Source of the DNA: Lindgomyces ingoldianus | Lineage: Eukaryota > Ascomycota > Dothideomycetes > Pleosporales > Lindgomycetaceae | Reading direction: 5' to 3' | Assembly (NCBI RefSeq): GCF_010093535.1 | Contig: NW_022985170.1 | Coordinates: 724,016-788,015 of the forward strand | Length of the DNA stretch: 64,000 nt | In this document: one piece after another, positions 1-10,997 of the stretch | Layout: each line of letters starts with the position of its first letter | Position numbering within the stretch: the first letter of the stretch is position 1 | Notes under the pieces: generated by a model | What the model was told of the DNA's origin: nothing | The model's database searches: none | The model's input: only the letters and a program-made list of their open reading frames with translations | Position numbers and translations under genes: made by a program

Positions 1-527
1 GCACTCATGACTAAGCCTCTGTCAACCGGAATAGTTACCCGAGCCTGATCCACTAACTCGGAACACTGGTCGGGATGGCGCGCTGATGATTCCTAATGAT
101 CCAGCCAAGCTTGTTCTCGCCGTTGCACGCCGAGATGATCTGTGATCATCGAAAATATTGCGAGTGCATGGAATCCTTGTTCTGACCTTTCTTTAGTCTT
201 TATCTGCTTGTTTTCCGCTGTGTTTAAAGAAAACCTTGTGCTCGCTAGCCTTTTTCCGTGCTTGGGGAAGTGTGAAGGTTTGAAAATTTGGGGCAGACAG
301 CCTTCGACGTCATTGGCACACACTAAGAGTTCTTCCACTACATTTTTCATTAACACGTGTTTTTTCTGTTCTGGATTTATTCCCAGCTGATCGGAGGCTC
401 CTATCGATACCTAGATTCATTTGTAACTTCCAACCCCACTCGAGATATATCCATTGTGGCTATTCACAACTTCCTCGACCTCCTCCCCCTTCCCTCCGCT
501 TCTCATATTTTCCCTCTTCCTCCATCC
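1..527. other. Intergenic / 5' flank of the dicarboxylate transporter
   Basis: No gene is supported here. The last ~100 bases before the ATG at 528 are C/T-rich, as is common in fungal 5' leaders. Open frames in this stretch have no recognisable protein character. Confidence 0.5.
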
Positions 528-2259
528 ATGAACGAAGGACGTGAAGAGAGCAGGGAAGCCTCGGGTGTAGACAGAAAAACACTGTCTCGAGCGTCCACCG
601 AATCAGATGCCAGTGCTCGGGAGCGACTGAATTGGCGGAATCACCCACAGATCTTGACACCGAATCCGGAACGGTGTAATCCGTTTGAAGATGTTGGTGA
701 AGTGATTACGAAGTTACAGAGGGGCGGAGTGAATGGTGCAGGGAGGGCTGCGGATGAAGAGGTAATAGAGAAAGAGGAGTTGGGGGAGGGAGAGGGAGAT
801 AGGGGAGTTGTGGGAATTGGGGGGGAGAAGGAAGGGGAGGGGAAGGGGAAATTAACGTGGAGGGAAAGGATTAGGCATTTTACTTGGACTTGGTTTACTA
901 TGACTATGGCCACAGGTGGGATTGCTAATGTATTGTACACTGGTACGTTGGATACAGTCCCAATGCTCTCAACTCCATTTCTAACTTGGCCATATAGTGC
1001 CCTTCCGCTTTCACGGAATCTATGCTCTCGGCTGCATATTCTTCATTTTGAACATCACCCTCTTCCTCTTCAATGTGTCCATGATCAGCCTGCGCTTCTA
1101 CTTCTATCCTAGGACTTTCAAGGCTTCTTTCCTACACCCAACCGAGTCACTCTTCATACCCGCTGCAGTGATCAGTTTCGGCACCATCTTGATCAACATC
1201 TCGCAGTACGGGGTCGATACCACTGGGTATTGGTTAGAGAAAACGATGGCGATTATGTACTGGGTGGACTGCGGACTAGCAATTTGCTTTTCGATTGGGA
1301 TTTACCTAATCATGTGGTCCACGCAGACCTTCACTATTTCACAGATGACACCAGTTTGGATCTTTCCTGCCTACCCTCTTCTTATCATCGGCCCTCACGC
1401 CGGAAACCTCGCGCCAAAAATTGGCGACCCGATCCGCGCCCTCAACATCATTATCTCGGGCTACGTCATCCAGGGTATTGGCTTCCTCGTCTCCCTCATG
1501 ATATACTCTGCCTTCCTCTACCGCCTAATGACGCAAAAACTCCCCAAAGAATCCCTCCGGCCCGGAATGTTCATCTCGGTCGGTCCCTCGGGCTTCACAA
1601 TCGCAGGGGTTGTTAACATGGGACAAACCCTACCAAAAGTCGTCCCACCGGACTTCATGGGCCCTGGCATGGGTGAATTTGCAGGCCGTGTGAGCATGGT
1701 ATGTGCGAATTGGATGGGTCTCTGGCTATGGGGTCTCGCATTCTGGTTCTTCTTCGTGTCAGTTGGCGCACACTGGTCTTGCGCGACACGGGGGAAGATG
1801 GACTTCGCAATGACGTGGTATTCATTTGTTTTCCCGAATACGGCGCTCACGACTGCCACTTTTGCTATTGCAAAGGCCTTAGGGATGAATCGCCCGATTC
1901 AGTATGTTGGGTGTGCGATGACGATTGCGTTGGTGTTGACGTGGTTTTTGGTGTTTGGGATGATGATTAGAGCAGTTTGGCTTGGGCAGATTCTTTGGCC
2001 GCAGAAGCAAGAGGATAGGACGGAGGGAGGGTGGGAGCAGCCGAGTATTGATGAGCAGAGGAGGAGGCGGTGGGCAGTGGGTGTGGAAGGGGATGAAGGG
2101 GGGGGGTTGGGGAGGGTATGGAGTTTGACCGCGAGCTTTAGTCGGAGTGGAAGGGTGGGTGAGAGGGGTGTTACGGATGCGAATGGGGCGGGAGAGAGGA
2201 GGAGGGGGTGGAGTTTAAGGAGGAGCATTAGTAGGCGGCGGCGAGTAGTAGCGGCGTAG
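528..2259 (+). CDS. Mae1-like C4-dicarboxylate/malic acid transporter (TDT family)
   Basis: Predicted plasma-membrane transporter of the tellurite-resistance/dicarboxylate (TDT) family, whose founding yeast member Mae1 imports malate; the related Ssu1 exports sulfite. Two exons, 528-942 and 998-2259. The 55-nt intron has a GTACGT donor, a CTAAC branch site and a TAG acceptor; splicing makes a GTG Val codon and restores the family's hallmark entry, with [20 protein letters not shown] (about residues 118-137) running into VPFRFHGIY. The protein is 558 aa with about ten hydrophobic segments between residues 118 and 475. Motifs typical of the family include [13 protein letters not shown] and the FPN of the ninth segment. 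The N-terminus (1-110) is acidic/Gly-rich and the C-terminal ~80 residues are Arg/Gly-rich, both probably cytosolic. The start is the first ATG of the open frame. Overall layout is closer to Mae1 than to Ssu1, but the substrate is inference. Confidence 0.9.
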
Positions 2260-2989
2260 TATTGTGCATTTTGGTGTTTTTTAGGAGTGAGGTATCTCGC
2301 GCTCCTTTTCAATTAGATCAACTTTTTGATGCATGTTCCTTCGTATTCAGGTTGTGAAGAGACCCTGGGAGGCTCTGCTGTTTTAAGGTTAGCCCCAGTC
2401 TCCATCGTAGTTCATTCCTCCACCTATTTCCAATATCTTCCATCCTTCAAGCTCCTACAACATCTCGATTCAACATGGTACGCATCCAGCCCTGAAGAGG
2501 TCTAGTCATCAAACCATATCCCCCTTCAACTGACAATCCAATTCTATATCCTATCTAAACTAGTCTTACAATCAAGAACCACTATTCTGATATACCATAG
2601 TGCCTTTTTTCTCCTTGTCCTCATGTTCAGCATCAGCTCATATGAGATTTCGTTCAACCAAGCGTGTCTTAAGCCGCTTTCACTGGCTGAGCCAGTGTCA
2701 GGGCAGAAGCCTCACACGGCAGCCGAAACCCCTTTCTGGAATACCTGGGCCTTACCATATGTCGCCCGCATTTGATTGATACATTTCGGTTTCTTCTTTT
2801 CAGCACAGGAAGAGAGATCGGTCCTAATAACGACCCTAAATCTCGAATAAACCCCACTATTATAGTGGATTGTCTGACCTGGCTCGGGATACAAGCCTCC
2901 TAACTCCTATAGCTCAGACCTCCATAGGTTCTAGGCATTTCTTCTGGTTTATTTGTCGCGGGACGTGGAGCCCAACAACAACAGAGGGG
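2260..2989. other. Intergenic, 3' flank of the transporter
   Basis: I see no coding signal. The stretch holds short T-rich and CT-rich tracts and presumably the transporter 3' UTR. Confidence 0.4.
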
Positions 2990-3049
2990 GTATTTTGAGG
3001 CCATTTCTTTCTTAATTTAAAGCAGAGACGTTAAAATTCTATGTCAGAT

Positions 3050-3606
3050 AGAAAGAGAGTCACTCGATCTTCTTGATATCTTATTCAGTTGGTGTGGTTT
3101 AGCATGTCAGCAACGGGAAAGCTCGGGGCTGGGGAAGGGTTGGCTCAACCTGGTATCGCAATTTGGCGTGGATGTTGGAGAATATATTGAGGCTGAGCTC
3201 AACGCACATCCTGGCGGCATTTTACTGAAGTGTATTGATAATGATCCCGATCGGAGGATGATAGTGGAGGCGACTGAGGAAACTGACTAGAAACTTAGAT
3301 GGGAATTCGTACATGATGAATGCGTTTCCTCTAGACTTGAAGTTGTCTTGTATTTCTAAAATATGGCTAAGGATTACTGGCCAAACGAGGATTGGCTATA
3401 CACACAATCTACTCTAGAATGGTTTCCGAACTATGGTCCAAACCGGGAAGAGGAAGACAGCGGCGCCCAAGCAGCCAGGCCCGCCCGCCTCACCGCCACC
3501 AAAGACCGCAAAGTGTAAGAACGAACAGATCAGAAAAGGCTTTGCGAGAAGGAGGTTTTGCCTAGAGCTTGGATGGATTGATACAGTCTGGAATGCTATC
3601 ATCTAG
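3050..3606 (+). pseudogene. Decayed relic of an uncharacterised fungal protein gene
   Basis: One frame can be followed from about 3059 (LDLLDILFSW) through LNLVSQFGVDVGEYIEAE and DPDRRMIVEA to a TAG at 3288. It continues in the same frame through KLRWEFVHDE to a TAA near 3358, then MAKDYWPNEDWLY and LEWFPNYGP to a TAA near 3518. The style (a Gly-Val-Asp-X-X-Tyr helix, DPDRR, a Trp/Tyr-rich tail ending EWFP) resembles C-terminal regions of uncharacterised, sometimes ankyrin-associated, proteins that I associate with Leotiomycetes. That recognition is from memory and weak. No in-frame start or intron rescues the two internal stops, and both could come from CAR codons by C-to-T change. I therefore call it a pseudogene rather than a spliced gene. 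Confidence 0.4.
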
Positions 3607-3610
3607 CCCA

Positions 3611-4686
3611 AATATTCCAATCTTCTTACCCTAGCCTAGTAACCTAGCAAGCACCCAAAACTGTGATTCCTATTTTATGACACAACCTAAGCTCTACTGA
3701 ACACTTGTACTATTTCCTACAATACACGCTTGCACAGTTACATGTGTCGCATGTGAAACTAGTTCACGTGAACCTGCGCAGGGTGAATGTGGGTCATTCA
3801 CCCTTTTCCTGCTTAGGACTAGCGCTCCTTTAGCTACTATATATTACCTCTGAGCTCTCTCGAGCTCTAGAGACCTTAAACTTCAGCTCAATCTACTTAG
3901 GCCATCTCTCACTACTTAATTGACTACTCTATGCCTTCCACCATCAATCAGCTCTAACCTTGCGATAAGATGCATAGTCACATCTGCTAGCACTGGTCTT
4001 GCAATGTTATCCTCTCCTAGCAGCACCCTCTGACAAAACAGCAGGAAACTTAGTTCTATCTCCCTCTACTTAAAGTTAGCAGGAATCTTAACACATTCTT
4101 TCCTTCCTATTTTCGCAGAATAGCAGATTGAACAGAACTGCAGTCACGGGCATAGAAGTCTGGAAATTAAGCATTACAAGGTTCCCTATCCTTCTCTTCC
4201 AAAGTAACAAGAACCTTAATCTAGCTTCTCCTGCAAGCTAGCAAGTTGTTGAATAAATTTCTTTCTTGCTATTCTCACCCTATGATGTGTCTTAAATGAT
4301 CACGGTACCGCGGCATCACAGAATTCTGGTTGCGGGAATAAAATCTAAAACTTTAGTATCTCAAACAGCGCTATCTGCAAGATTAAAGAGCTCCTCATAG
4401 CGAGCCATTGTCACTGCATGCACAAATAAAATAATATAGACTGGTTTTATTGGTTGCCCTGAAGAAACAGCAACTAACCAGTTACCTGGTTAAAGTACAA
4501 ACCCCATTATCCTTGTTCCCTAACCTTAAAATCCAGCACCTCTGAAAAGATCCACCATTTCGTATTCCACCATCCGTCTCTCGAAAAGTGACAGCACAAA
4601 GACAGGGGAAGGCGGGTAGGCAAACTGGCAAGTTGGGAAAATGTGATGTAAAACCACGTACCTTGAAGTGAGATACAGCGTGCTGT
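3611..4686. other. Intergenic
   Basis: AT-leaning sequence with no convincing open frame. It probably contains the 3' UTR of the siderophore transporter on its right side. Confidence 0.4.
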
Positions 4687-6920
4687 TTACGCATAGCCGT
4701 ATTTCGTGCTTCTAGAAATTGGGCGGGTATCATCCTCGCTTCGCACTATGTCAGATTGGCTGTGCCCAATGTTAGAGTGGCTGCGAAGCGTGTTCGAATC
4801 ACTGTGCAGTGAACGAAGCTCGTATGCTGAATGTCCGTCGATAGTGTGTCCAAGGCCATTGTTCTCGGGAATGTTAGTGTGAGACTCGTCGACTTCAGCG
4901 GTTGGAAGGCTCTGCTCCTGGCCGAGTCTCGGGTTCTTAAGAACGTAGGTAAATCCAACCAGCGGGACACAGATGATGAGGCCCACGATGCAGAGAATTC
5001 GTTGCATATTCTTGTATGCTACGACCATGCCCTGGCGGGCCGGATGTGACATGTTATGGTCATGGATGAAACTCAAGGGTGAAGCGTAAGCAGACTGGGC
5101 GTCTACTTCACTCTCGATATGTCCTTGGAGAGCGTTGTACAAGACGTTCGTCCATATTGTACCAGAGATGCAATTACCAAGCGCACCGCCGATCCGGTAC
5201 ATGGCGAGGTATAGACCAGTAATGATGGCCAAGTGATTATGGTTCGTCGCAGCTTGGATCGACGCCAATGTTGGATACGGAAATAAACCTCCCGCGACTC
5301 CAAGAAGGAGTTGCGCGCCGATGACGCCATTCACAGTCCTGTTCTCATTGCCACCGCGGTATACGATTAGAAGGATGAAGGCGCCGAAGTAGAGGAAGGT
5401 CCCAGCCATGACGAAGGGTTTGAGATGGCGAACTTTGTAGACCGCGAGACCAACAAAGGGCCCAGTGATGACCGAAGCGAAGCTGTAGAGATTTGCAATG
5501 CGGGTGGCGGACAAATCTGTTTGGTCAAAGCTAACGCGCAATACTGTGTAGAGGAAATCGGCCTGACAATTGAACGCCATGTTGAACGTTACGGCGATGC
5601 CGAGCGCTCCCCAAACAGAGCTGTCCCTCAAAAGCTGTATAACGCAGTAAGCTTGTGTTAATGTACTGTTGGGTTTAACTTCCCTTGAATGGAATCATCG
5701 GATGCGGGGCAACTCGTTCCCAGAAAACGAATGTTGGAATGAACAACACGCCGAGGACAAGAGGGAGGACTGTAGCCGTGCTGGCCCATTTTTTAGAGTC
5801 GCCTTCAGCAAGGGTGAGAGGGGTAAGCGTAAGCGTCAAAGCGGCCACCAGAAAGACCATTCCTGCAACATCCAGTTGCCAGAAGAGCGCAAAGCTAAGG
5901 TTACGATAACGGAGTAGCTGGAATGGGGAAGGGTGGTCCACCAGATTAGCTCGTTTCTTTGCGCGGTGTTGGGCGACGAATAGAGCTAGAACGAGTGGCA
6001 ATGCACAAACTGCGACTGTTAGTGATCATGACTATAAACAGACATTGTAGTGAATACCGGGGTAGACGATGGCCCACATGCCGATTCCCCATCGCCAGGT
6101 CGTAACGTCCAAGACCGCCATGGCAACATTTCCGCTCAGAAACGCATTGAGCTAGGCGGGTTAGTATGTTGTAGAGCGATTAGTTGGATAAGGCTTACTA
6201 GGAACGGTAGAGCAGGGACGTAGGCGAAGAAAACACGTGATCGAAGTGAAGTAACGTCTGCAACGATGACTTCAACGAGCAGTACGATGGCAATGTATCC
6301 CAGCTTTCATCATTAGTCACTGTCCTGAACAGTGTGGAGAGGGTCACCGAGGCTTACGTTGTACAGGATTGCGCCGATGCCGTACACTTGGACACAGTGT
6401 GCCGTACCCTGAATGATCGTACCGAGGACATAGAGAACAACTGAAACTAGGACGAGCTCAAGGCGACCAATGATGTCAGAGACTTTTGCACACGCAGGCT
6501 AGACTTTATGAGCAGGTTGGCAGAAGAAGATTAGCGGGAAACGCACCTGAGCGGCAGCACCAACGACGGCTACAACCGTGTTGATGGCAGCCAAATAAGA
6601 GTGTTCACCAAAGGCGGCGGTCGCTTCCGGCTACCGCTTTGTCAGCTTATTCTTGCTATGCTAGATATGAGGGCACAAACCTGATAAGTGATGACGCGGA
6701 GAGATCCATCCAAGGAGTAGGCGAATGCGAGGATGAAAACTCCAATGAAGAGAAAGACGCGATCCAGGTTGGTGATCTCTGACGAGATCATCTCGATGCG
6801 CCTGACTCCAGGGCTTGTCTCGCCAATAAGAAGAACGCGGTGGCCCGCAGCTTCTAATTCGCGAGTACTTGGAGTGTCCTTCCTGCTATTCTTGCTGTAG
6901 CCGGAAAGTGTGGTCGCCAT
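4687..6920 (-). CDS. Siderophore-iron transporter (MFS, ARN/SIT/Mir type), possible splice lesion
   Basis: Proton-coupled import of ferric siderophores is the known role of this MFS family. Exons on the minus strand: 6920-6681, 6630-6547, 6498-6358, 6303-6199, 6151-6058, 6015-5684, 5634-4687, giving 647 aa with about 14 membrane segments from residue ~55 to ~565. Characteristic pieces include [15 protein letters not shown] (first segment), [17 protein letters not shown] (the MFS loop Asp/Gly/Arg motif), [12 protein letters not shown], and [20 protein letters not shown] followed by a long loop. The acidic/Ser-rich C-tail from ~570 is probably cytosolic. Five introns have canonical GT-AG ends. 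The sixth (5683-5635, 49 nt) must begin after AAG to join IPFK to [10 protein letters not shown], as the family needs, but its donor reads GGAAGT instead of GTAAGT. Unspliced, the protein stops two codons later at ~334 aa. An in-frame upstream ATG at 7076 would add 52 residues with no family character, so I chose 6920. Confidence 0.88.
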
Positions 6921-7898
6921 TGGGAGGTGATAAGCTATCCGTCTGCGTAGCCCTTTGAGGCGCTTGCTAGGAGAAACGAAGTTGTAGAAGGTAGAGGGCG
7001 GAGGGTGAAGGAAGAGGTTGGAGGAGGGGAGGAGGGCCGAGGTGAAGTCAAATGTATCGCAAATGGAAGTCGCCACTGAGCACTAGCGCTCTTTTTGTGT
7101 TTACCTGGGGACTCACTCTTTCACCGGCGCCTCCATGCGGGGCTCATGAAACGAGCTGGTCTGGCAAGGCGTTGCTAGGACGAAGCTGTTAAGCGGTGAA
7201 GAGAGTGGCTGTGACCGCCTGGAATGACCTAGAAACTACGTGTGTTGAGAGATTGTGAATTGAAAGACGTTGAAGACAACCCGTGTCGTCATGTCACACC
7301 TTTGCATATTTAAATAGATGCAGTACAGACGTGCCTGCGAGAGTTTTACTGGGCCTGGCTCCGTAATGGATATGCCTGTACTGCTGTACTGGGACGAACA
7401 TGATGGAACACCTCTACACGCACATGCTGAGAAGAGGAAAACGAAGAGAAGGGCAGGGAGCAACAATAGAATTCGCTAAGATGGAGAAGTAGAGGGTTGA
7501 AATAAGACTATCGTCCAGTGATCCACGACACTGGCAGCTCATTAAGACTTGAAAGAAAGCTCTCATTTAGCCCTCGTCACTCATGTGGGTTGTATAAGCT
7601 CTAGGTCACGTATTCTCACGAGGTATTAAAAGTACCCACGCAGAATTGATACGTGATGATAGATATTATCTCCGCTTGATGGCGTGTAACTATGTGTGAA
7701 GTGATGCCATTTAGCGCCTCGGCGCTAGTCGTGTCTCATGAAGCACGTGATATTCCCAGAGCCGAGGCATTCCCGGCCTCCAGCATTTCGGCGCCAGCTA
7801 CAACCATAGGGCGGCCTGCGCAACAACCCCAGGCTTCGCGGGCACAACAACTTTGCGCTCCTATTTATGATCCTCAGAGTGAGGACTCGGTAGTAAAC
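6921..7898. other. Divergent intergenic region between siderophore transporter and PEX14
   Basis: About 1 kb serving as promoter for both genes. GATA/TATC cores occur near 7658-7670; fungal siderophore genes are often under GATA-factor control, but I do not see a full ATCWGATAA site, so I make no regulatory call. An open frame upstream of the PEX14 ATG (from 7692) is in phase with it but has no PEX14 character. Confidence 0.4.
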
Positions 7899-9177
7899 AT
7901 GGTCCGCGAGGACCTCATTGTGTCGGCTGTAAGTGCAGATATTGCCTTCATTAATCAAGGTACTGATTCGGTCCAGGTCTCTTGTATGTCGGGCAGGTTC
8001 ACGTCTAAGCTAACTCTAGAATCTGACCGAATTCGTAGTCCTCCAAGATCCTTCGGTTGCGAGTGCGCCCCTTGAGAAGCGCATTGCCTTTCTTCAGTCG
8101 AAGAACCTCACACAAGAGGAGATCGACCTCTCATTAGCACGCGCCGCCGAGGATCCTAGCCACTCTTCCTCCCAAACACCACAGGCTTCAACACCGTCCA
8201 GCTATGCATACCGACAGCCTCCACCGCCTCCAGCGTATGGGGCCTATCCGCCAGGATATTGGCAGCAACCGCCACCCCCAGAGTAATGAAGGCGCGATAT
8301 CTCGAGAAGAAAACCGGAAACTGACAGCCACAGGCCACCAAAGCGCGACTGGCGTGACTATTTCATTATGGCAACAGTCATGGGAGGTGTAAGCTACGGG
8401 TTGTATTTCACCGCAAAGCGCTACATCCTTCCCCTGATATCCCCACCCACACCACCTCAGCTTGAACAGGACAAAGCATCCATCGATGAATCATTCAAGC
8501 GCGCATTCGATCTGCTCGACCAATTAAATACCGACACTACCGCACTGAAAGCATCTGAGGAGGCAAGAACAAGCAGACTCGACGTAGCGCTTGGAGAAAT
8601 GGAAAGTGTTTTGGCAGGCTTGAAGGAGTCATCCAAGCGGCAAGGAGAGGATAACAGGCGGATTGAGGATGATGTGCGGGGGCTAAGAGATCTGATTCCT
8701 AAAGCACTAGATGCACAGAAGGAGATAACCGATACCCGACTGAAAGAGCTGTCCACCGAGCTGAAGAGCCTGAAGACGCTCGTTGGTAACAGAATGGGTG
8801 CCGGCACAGCGCGCCCTCCCACGACGACCCAAAGCTACTACGGAATGGGACAGACTTCGAATTCGACACCAAACGTCAGTAGTCCGTCAGCACCAACGGC
8901 TTCGACACCTGCTCCTTTACCTCAGCCCACGCCAGCTGCAACCCCAGGCGAGCAACCGAATGGAGCAAGCGCAGCCGATGGCCAAGGGAGTAGCAACGCA
9001 GCTACATCTTCGACCCCAGCGCCAGAGAGGCCACAGACTTCTACACCATATAGCCGGATGACCAATGGACGGGCTGCGATTCCAGCCTGGCAGATGGCCG
9101 CAGCAAAGAAGAATGAGGAAGCAAAGAAGGATACGAGTGAGAGCGGAACTGTGGCCGACGCCAGTCCTAGTTCATAA
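7899..9177 (+). CDS. PEX14: Peroxin-14, peroxisomal docking complex protein
   Basis: Pex14 docks the cargo receptor Pex5 at the peroxisomal membrane. The start MVREDLIVSA and then LQDPSVASAPLEKRIAFL and NLTQEEIDLSLARA form the conserved N-terminal Pex5-binding helical domain. A Pro/Tyr-rich linker follows, then one hydrophobic segment (about residues 110-132), a coiled coil (about 140-235) and a Ser/Thr/Pro-rich tail, in the family order. Intron 2 (8283-8327) is clear and creates DHRPPKRDWRDYF. Intron 1 is uncertain. The consensus donor GTAAGT at 7929 joined to the best acceptor (8038) is out of frame. In-frame choices are 7929-8019 (380 aa) or 7960-8038 (384 aa); both insert residues into helix 1 compared with the usual SAVxFLQDPS. 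Identification is firm, the first junction is not. Confidence 0.93.
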
Positions 9178-10997
9178 TGTAGCGTGTTCTGTATCTGTGC
9201 TACGCATTTCATATGTTTTGGTGTCATCTTGAACTTTTCTTGGATGTATTATATTGGATCAAGCGCTAGTATAGTCGGCATATTACCGGGGGCTAGGGAA
9301 ATACGGAAACCCCGCTGGGATATTAGATACAATCGAGCTCAAAATCCCAATTCACAGTATCACGGCCTACTAATGTAGTTACGTAGATATATGCCCTCCC
9401 AGTCGGGACCTGTCAGCCCGGATTGTTTGCGGCAACAATTCCCCTAGTCTAGTGACTTCGCGAATTCATCCGGGATCCACACCCCACACTAACAACACAG
9501 ATTTTATTCTCCTCTTCTCCGTATCCTCATACATTTTTCGTTTCGTTTTGCTTTAGAAGTCCCAACAGTAACCGATTGGCAGATTACACTTTAGCGCGTT
9601 TTACAGTGCAGCTCTTGATTCTGGGATCTGCTACCCTTATCTACCCTTATCTAACTTAGCCTATATATTACTACAAAATAACTTATCACCATTACAATCT
9701 GTTTGTTGATTTCACTCTGCCATTAGATTTGATAAGTGGTCTATCATTGACAATGTCTACAAATCCCAATCCCCTTTCCATTTATCAACCCAAGCACTCG
9801 GCCAGCCCCTTGCAATTCCCTTGCCAATCTCAACACCGAACCCTTCCCCACAGATATGGCCGAATTTAAGATCTGCACATGCACCTTCGTCAACTACCAC
9901 GCCGTCTGTCAACACACGAATGTCGTTGGACATTAGGCTTACGAGACAGTTTGAGCATAAGGGTGACTTCGATCATTGGTGCCTTGGTTTGAATTTGAGG
10001 CCTGCTACTCGTGTTCCAAGACGTCAAAAAGGTGCGACGGCATATAGACGTAAACAACCATTTGAAAAGGCACTGGTGTGGGAGCTATCAAGGGGGGTTC
10101 AAAATATTTTAGAATGAGAATAATTTGAAAACTGTGCATTGCTTTCTAATGTTTCCTGTCGTGTGAGATTTGAGGCTGGGAGTAAGCATTTTGGTTCGAT
10201 CAAGGTTCACTTAGGAAACAGCATCTGTACTATAACAGCCATAGGCTTAGCAATAACCTGCTCCCTCTGGAGACACAACTTCACTACCATAACTGACATC
10301 ACCCATCATCTCGAACCCGGCTCCAGTCTCAACGGCTGCTTGCTCAACAACGATTCCATCTACAATGAGCTCCGAAAACGCGACCCTCGCAACTCATCAC
10401 CAAGAAACTTTTGAAATATCCTCCCTCATCTACCTCGGCCACAACCACTCAGCGCTGCTGGAATGGAAGTAGCCATGAGTTCTATCTCTGCCACAGGGAA
10501 GAAAGAAAATTCAATGCTTCATAAAATAGCTAAGATAACGAGACACTATGAGCGTAATATTTGTATATGCAAAATTGTCACAATTCCTAAGAACCTTCCG
10601 ATCCATAAAGCCTTCGAAGTTGCCCAAGAACCTCAATACAAGCATCTAATAGCTCAAGAGTTCCCAGGCTCAAGGAACTTGAGGGTTAAGGGTTTCTTCG
10701 ATCTTTTGGAAAGTTATCCGAAACAAAGACTCTCGACCGAGTTGATTACATGGCCCACAATCCAAGATGCTCGAAGTCCTCACCAGTTCGACACTGCAAA
10801 CCATCGTAACATCAACCTGCGCATATGTTTCTTTACATAGCATCAAAGCACCTTACTGCGCTTCCCCCCAAACAACCTCCGAGCATCGTTATAGATTTAC
10901 TGTGCCAATTATACGTAATCCTATAAAAATACCCCAACTTAACTTTCCATTACACCATCGCCTCCGCTGAACCTAGCTCTAGAAATTTTTCCTCAAC
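9178..10997. other. Intergenic, 1.8 kb
   Basis: Several short open frames (for example 9821-10117, about 98 codons, basic and Arg-rich) lack recognisable domains or convincing splice partners. A short direct repeat CTACCCTTAT occurs twice near 9630-9650. I see no supported gene. Confidence 0.4.

Noticed and set aside
528..2259. Calling the first gene the sulfite pump SSU1
   Set aside because: Same TDT family, but the [14 protein letters not shown] start and the [13 protein letters not shown] region look closer to Mae1; the substrate was left open.
7655..7675. GATA-factor (SreA-type) site in the siderophore transporter promoter
   Set aside because: Only GATA cores are present, not the full ATCWGATAA motif, and they lie nearer to PEX14.
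9821..10117. Arg-rich 98-codon frame as a gene
   Set aside because: No start context, splice sites or homology that I can support.
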